A stretch of DNA of 23,049 nucleotides from Gammaproteobacteria bacterium (GTDB lineage Bacteria; Pseudomonadota; Gammaproteobacteria; DSM-16500). This document shows, in pieces, positions 20,837 to 23,049 of the stretch; positions within the stretch are counted from its first letter, which is position 1; the number at the start of each line of letters is the position of its first letter. Below the pieces are notes generated by a model that saw nothing but the letters and a program-made list of their open reading frames with translations, was not told the DNA's origin and ran no database searches. The stretch is from positions 1 to 23,049 of the forward strand of contig JAJONP010000017.1 in NCBI GenBank assembly GCA_021323555.1, given 5' to 3'. Made by a program: the position numbers and the translations under genes.

Positions 20837-21385
20837 ATGAATCGTATTATTTTTTCTGCTTTCTTAGGTACTATTTTAACGATCATTTTTTCTTCTACTT
20901 GCCTCGCTAAAACTATTAATCTATATGAGCAGCCTGAGCCAAAGGCTAAAATCATAACTACGCTTGATTTAGATAAACCAGTCGCTATTACTATTGTTGC
21001 CAAAGAAAAAGAATGGACATCCATTATTGATCCAACGGTAGCACCCAAAAATGCCAGAGTTGTTTGGATCAAGACAGTTGATTTACCAACAAACAATTAT
21101 ACATTTACACAAACCACGGTAAATACAGGTAAAGGTTCACAAGGTTATGTGGTTCAATACGGCGTGCCTAAACCATTGACCCCAGAGCAGGTAGCTGCCT
21201 TAACTAAGCAGATACAATCTCAAGAAGAAGCCTTGGCATCTTATTTCTCGCAGATAACCCAAAATATATTTAAAAATATTTCTCAGCCGGATATGGCTTA
21301 CCCTTTTATTATTCCCGTTGTAGTGATTCCTGAACACCAACCTGCAGTAAACCCAGGGGGTGTTGTGAATGGCTCCCAAAAATAA
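20837..21385 (+). CDS. Secreted SH3-like domain protein
   Basis: A 182-residue protein with an N-terminal signal peptide (MNRIIFSAFLGTILTIIFSS, cleavage likely after CLA). A bacterial SH3-like segment follows (about residues 27-85): INLYEQPEPKAKIITTLD, then VAITIVAKEKEWTSI and ARVVWIKTVDL. The WIK strand and the LYxxPxxxAxxxxxL repeat are typical of this domain, which usually binds cell wall or serves as a protein-protein module. The rest is a Gln-rich region with a helix (EQVAALTKQIQSQEEALASY) and a Pro/Val-rich tail. The Cys in STCLA could make it a lipoprotein, but the lipobox is poor. GAGGG precedes the ATG at good spacing. The specific function is unknown. Confidence 0.72.
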   Translation: MNRIIFSAFLGTILTIIFSSTCLAKTINLYEQPEPKAKIITTLDLDKPVAITIVAKEKEWTSIIDPTVAPKNARVVWIKTVDLPTNNYTFTQTTVNTGKGSQGYVVQYGVPKPLTPEQVAALTKQIQSQEEALASYFSQITQNIFKNISQPDMAYPFIIPVVVIPEHQPAVNPGGVVNGSQK

Positions 21386-21424
21386 ATAAAGCTGAACGCA
21401 TACACATTACTTTATTTGCTTTAT

Positions 21425-22078
21425 TTATTCAGTCGTAGATTTATCTTTCCCTATCAATTCCATGCGAATTGCCAAGAGCGTCATTTCTACATCACTATTA
21501 ATCCTTAATTTTTCAAAGATACGGTAACGGTAGCTATTGACTGTTTTTGGATTTAAGCCTAGTTTGATAGAAATATCTTGAATTTTCTGACCACTGATAA
21601 TCATGATCATGATTTGTAATTCACGTTTGGATAGTTTACCCAGCATAGATTCTCTTGTTTTACCAAAACCTCTGAGGGCTAATCGTTGTGCAAGATCACT
21701 GCTTAGATAGTGCTGTCCAGTGTATGCCATGCGAATAGCATGGATCATTTCTTCTACTGTACAACCTTTAGTAATATAACCTATAGCACCTGCTTTTAAT
21801 GCATGGAAAGGGTAAGGTTCATGCGTATAAATAGTCAGTGCCAATACTTTAATAGATGAGTTATGAAGTATTATTTTGCGGGTTGCTTCTAAGCCGCCCA
21901 TTCCAGGCATTTGCACATCCATGAGCACGACATCAGGCATTAGCGTTCTTGCTAAATGTACAGCGTCTTCACCCGTACTGGCTTCGCCAACAATTTTAAA
22001 TTCTTGAACATTTTGCAGTAGTCGTCTAACGCCGATGCGAATAAGCTCATGATCTTCAACCAGTAAAATTTTGATCAC
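21425..22078 (-). CDS. letA: LuxR/FixJ-type response regulator, UvrY/GacA/LetA-like
   Basis: A 217-residue two-domain regulator. The receiver has Glu8-Asp9, phosphoacceptor Asp54 (VVLMDVQMPGMGGLEAT), Thr82 in the LALTIY switch and Lys104 in YITKG. The helix-turn-helix (about 147-205) reads KLSKRELQIMIMIISGQKIQ then LGLNPKTVNSYRYRIFEKL. This composition is that of the GacA/UvrY/LetA family, which with a BarA/LetS-type kinase activates small RNAs that titrate CsrA. In Legionella and Coxiella this controls entry into the transmissive phase and effector expression. The gene symbol is by family resemblance; uvrY or gacA would be equally acceptable. The start is GTG at 22078 with AAGGGGA at good spacing. 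The partner kinase is not in the window. Confidence 0.85.
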   Translation of the reverse strand: MIKILLVEDHELIRIGVRRLLQNVQEFKIVGEASTGEDAVHLARTLMPDVVLMDVQMPGMGGLEATRKIILHNSSIKVLALTIYTHEPYPFHALKAGAIGYITKGCTVEEMIHAIRMAYTGQHYLSSDLAQRLALRGFGKTRESMLGKLSKRELQIMIMIISGQKIQDISIKLGLNPKTVNSYRYRIFEKLRINSDVEMTLLAIRMELIGKDKSTTE

Positions 22079-22204
22079 GACTATCCCCTTGATAAAGAGT
22101 TATTTTTTTGCTCCATTTTAAAATGTTTGATCAGGTAGAATACTAAATCACTTCGCCAATGGGTTCAACGTGTTTCTTAGTAGTGTTTCAAGGGCTTCTG
22201 TTAA

Positions 22205-22232
22205 ATGAGCATTCTTTTTTAAGAACACTCAT
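22205..22232 (-). terminator. Terminator-like hairpin after ubiG
   Basis: On the minus strand ATGAGTGTTCTT pairs with AAGAATGCTCAT (12 bases, with two G-U-type mismatches), around a 4-base loop and followed by TTTAAC. It lies 24 bases downstream of the ubiG stop and upstream of the letA-like gene, so it likely ends the ubiG transcript. Confidence 0.6.
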
Positions 22233-22255
22233 CGCGTAAGATTTAGCAGGAGTTG

Positions 22256-22948
22256 CTAGGAATGTTTTAAATACATTAAGTAATTAACAGAAATATTTTT
22301 ACTTAACTGGTATTGTTTAGTAAGCGGGTTGTATGTGATCCCGACTATATCGTGTACGGTTAACGCTGCTTGTCTTGCCCACTCAGCGAGCTCACTGGGA
22401 CGAATAAATTTGGCAAAATCATGTGTATTCTTAGGCAGTATTTTTAGCAGGTATTCCGCGCCGACAATAGCAAAAAGATAAGATTGAATCGTGCGATTGA
22501 GAGTGGAAAAAAACAATTGGCCGCCAGGTTTAACAAGCGTGGTTGCTGCTTTTAAAATAGAGAGGGGGTCTGGAACATGTTCAAGCAGCTCGAGACAGGT
22601 GACTATATCAAATTCCTGCGCATGGTTGAGAGCAAATTCTTCAGCGCTTGCGAGGAAATAATTAACAGGCGTATGGCTTTTTTGTTGGTGTAGTTTTGCA
22701 ACGTGAAGTACTTCTTCACTTAAATCAATTCCTGTGACTTCGGCACCGCGTTTTGCCATGCTTTCAGCCAAAATGCCTCCGCCACAACCGATATCAAGCA
22801 CTTTTTTATTTTGAAGAGATGCCGTGGTATCAATATAATGGAGGCGCAGAGGATTTATATCATGCAGCGTTTTAAGGGCTCCTTGAGGGTCCCACCAATG
22901 GGCGGCGAGTTTAGCAAATTTAGCAATTTCAGTTTGATCTCTATTCAT
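22256..22948 (-). CDS. ubiG: Ubiquinone biosynthesis O-methyltransferase
   Basis: UbiG performs both O-methylation steps of ubiquinone synthesis with S-adenosylmethionine. The 230-residue protein has EIAKFAKLAAHWWDPQGALKTLHDINPLRL at the start, a family signature, then the SAM-binding motif I VLDIGCGGGILAESMA (about 50-65), TGIDLSEEVL, a CLELLEHVPDP motif and a LFFSTLNRT strand near residue 145. The C-terminal region with EYLLKILPKNTHDFAKFIRPSEL is also typical. The length is close to E. coli (240). The ATG has GAAAGAAG-like weak leader bases upstream (minus strand). It is divergent from the gene starting at 23027. Confidence 0.95.
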   Translation of the reverse strand: MNRDQTEIAKFAKLAAHWWDPQGALKTLHDINPLRLHYIDTTASLQNKKVLDIGCGGGILAESMAKRGAEVTGIDLSEEVLHVAKLHQQKSHTPVNYFLASAEEFALNHAQEFDIVTCLELLEHVPDPLSILKAATTLVKPGGQLFFSTLNRTIQSYLFAIVGAEYLLKILPKNTHDFAKFIRPSELAEWARQAALTVHDIVGITYNPLTKQYQLSKNISVNYLMYLKHS

Positions 22949-23026
22949 GAAAGAAGTTTACTTGCCAGTGAGTATGAGTTGTGTTTATGATAGCATCTTA
23001 CATTTATTTTTAAAGGATAGTTAATT

Positions 23027-23049
23027 ATGAAGATACAATTTTTTACAGG
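23027..23049 (+). CDS. Start of an unidentified gene cut by the window edge
   Basis: AAAGGA lies eight bases before an ATG at 23027, and the frame (MKIQFFT) stays open to the edge. Too little is visible to name it. The arrangement with the divergent ubiG promoter region suggests a genuine start, but this rests on the ribosome-binding site alone. Confidence 0.4.

Noticed and set aside
1..23049. CRISPR array, tRNA or rRNA genes, phage or integrase genes
   Set aside because: No regularly spaced repeats, cloverleaf-like sequence or recognisable rRNA, integrase or transposase coding sequence was seen.

Overview
The window looks like a chromosomal segment of a low-GC gammaproteobacterium. The best fit by protein style is the Legionellales (Coxiellaceae- or Legionella-like, host-associated). 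This rests on sequence features and recalled families, not on a search: a LetA/GacA-type regulator, a 188-aa Dcd of the type beginning MSIKSDKWI, the TIGR03623-type nuclease, several orphan membrane or secreted proteins, and a 1052-aa ankyrin-like protein that resembles intracellular-pathogen effectors. No rRNA, tRNA, CRISPR array, integrase or transposase gene was seen.

Layout. 1-1641 (minus): the start of an AI-2E/PerM-family exporter, preceded by and overlapping a DUF2066 secreted protein. 1913-2254 (plus): ihfB, whose acidic tail overlaps convergently a 281-aa orphan membrane protein (2184-3029, minus). 3090-3656 (minus): dcd. 3921-6104 (minus): the ribosome-associated operon rpsP-rimM-trmD-rplS. 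6310-9468 (plus): a 1052-aa ankyrin-like protein lying between rpsP and ffh (9452-10828, minus), genes that are often neighbours in related bacteria. 10979-11882: a shortened HicB-type antitoxin and, divergently, a DUF4160-DUF2442 pair with its own strong promoter. 11950-12852 (minus): a small secreted protein and a Mth938/DUF498 protein. 12883-14885 (plus): a small membrane protein coupled to recJ. 14931-15425 (plus): a cysteine-rich secreted protein. 15707-19783 (minus): a UDG-like protein, an OmpR-family response regulator and a PD-(D/E)XK DNA-repair nuclease. 19843-21385 (plus): a 58-aa Trm112-like zinc protein, an orphan membrane protein and a periplasmic SH3-like protein. 21425-22948 (minus): a letA/uvrY-type regulator and ubiG. 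A gene begins at 23027 and runs off the right edge.

Most distinctive observations. (1) A non-coding, MITE-like palindromic element of 171-173 bp occurs twice in opposite orientation (4391-4561 and 15516-15688). Each copy is flanked by an exact but different 10-bp direct repeat, as expected of target-site duplications. One copy sits between trmD and rplS, and the duplicated target includes the trmD stop codon. (2) The 1052-aa ankyrin-like protein with a C-terminal membrane segment is placed antisense between ffh and rpsP. (3) Two neighbouring genes each lack a key aspartate: the response regulator has Asn at the phosphoacceptor position, and the uracil-DNA-glycosylase-like protein has GESPYP where GQDPYH is expected. 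(4) Several orphan secreted or membrane proteins without recognisable families are interspersed with housekeeping genes, which is a typical accessory-gene pattern in host-associated Legionellales.
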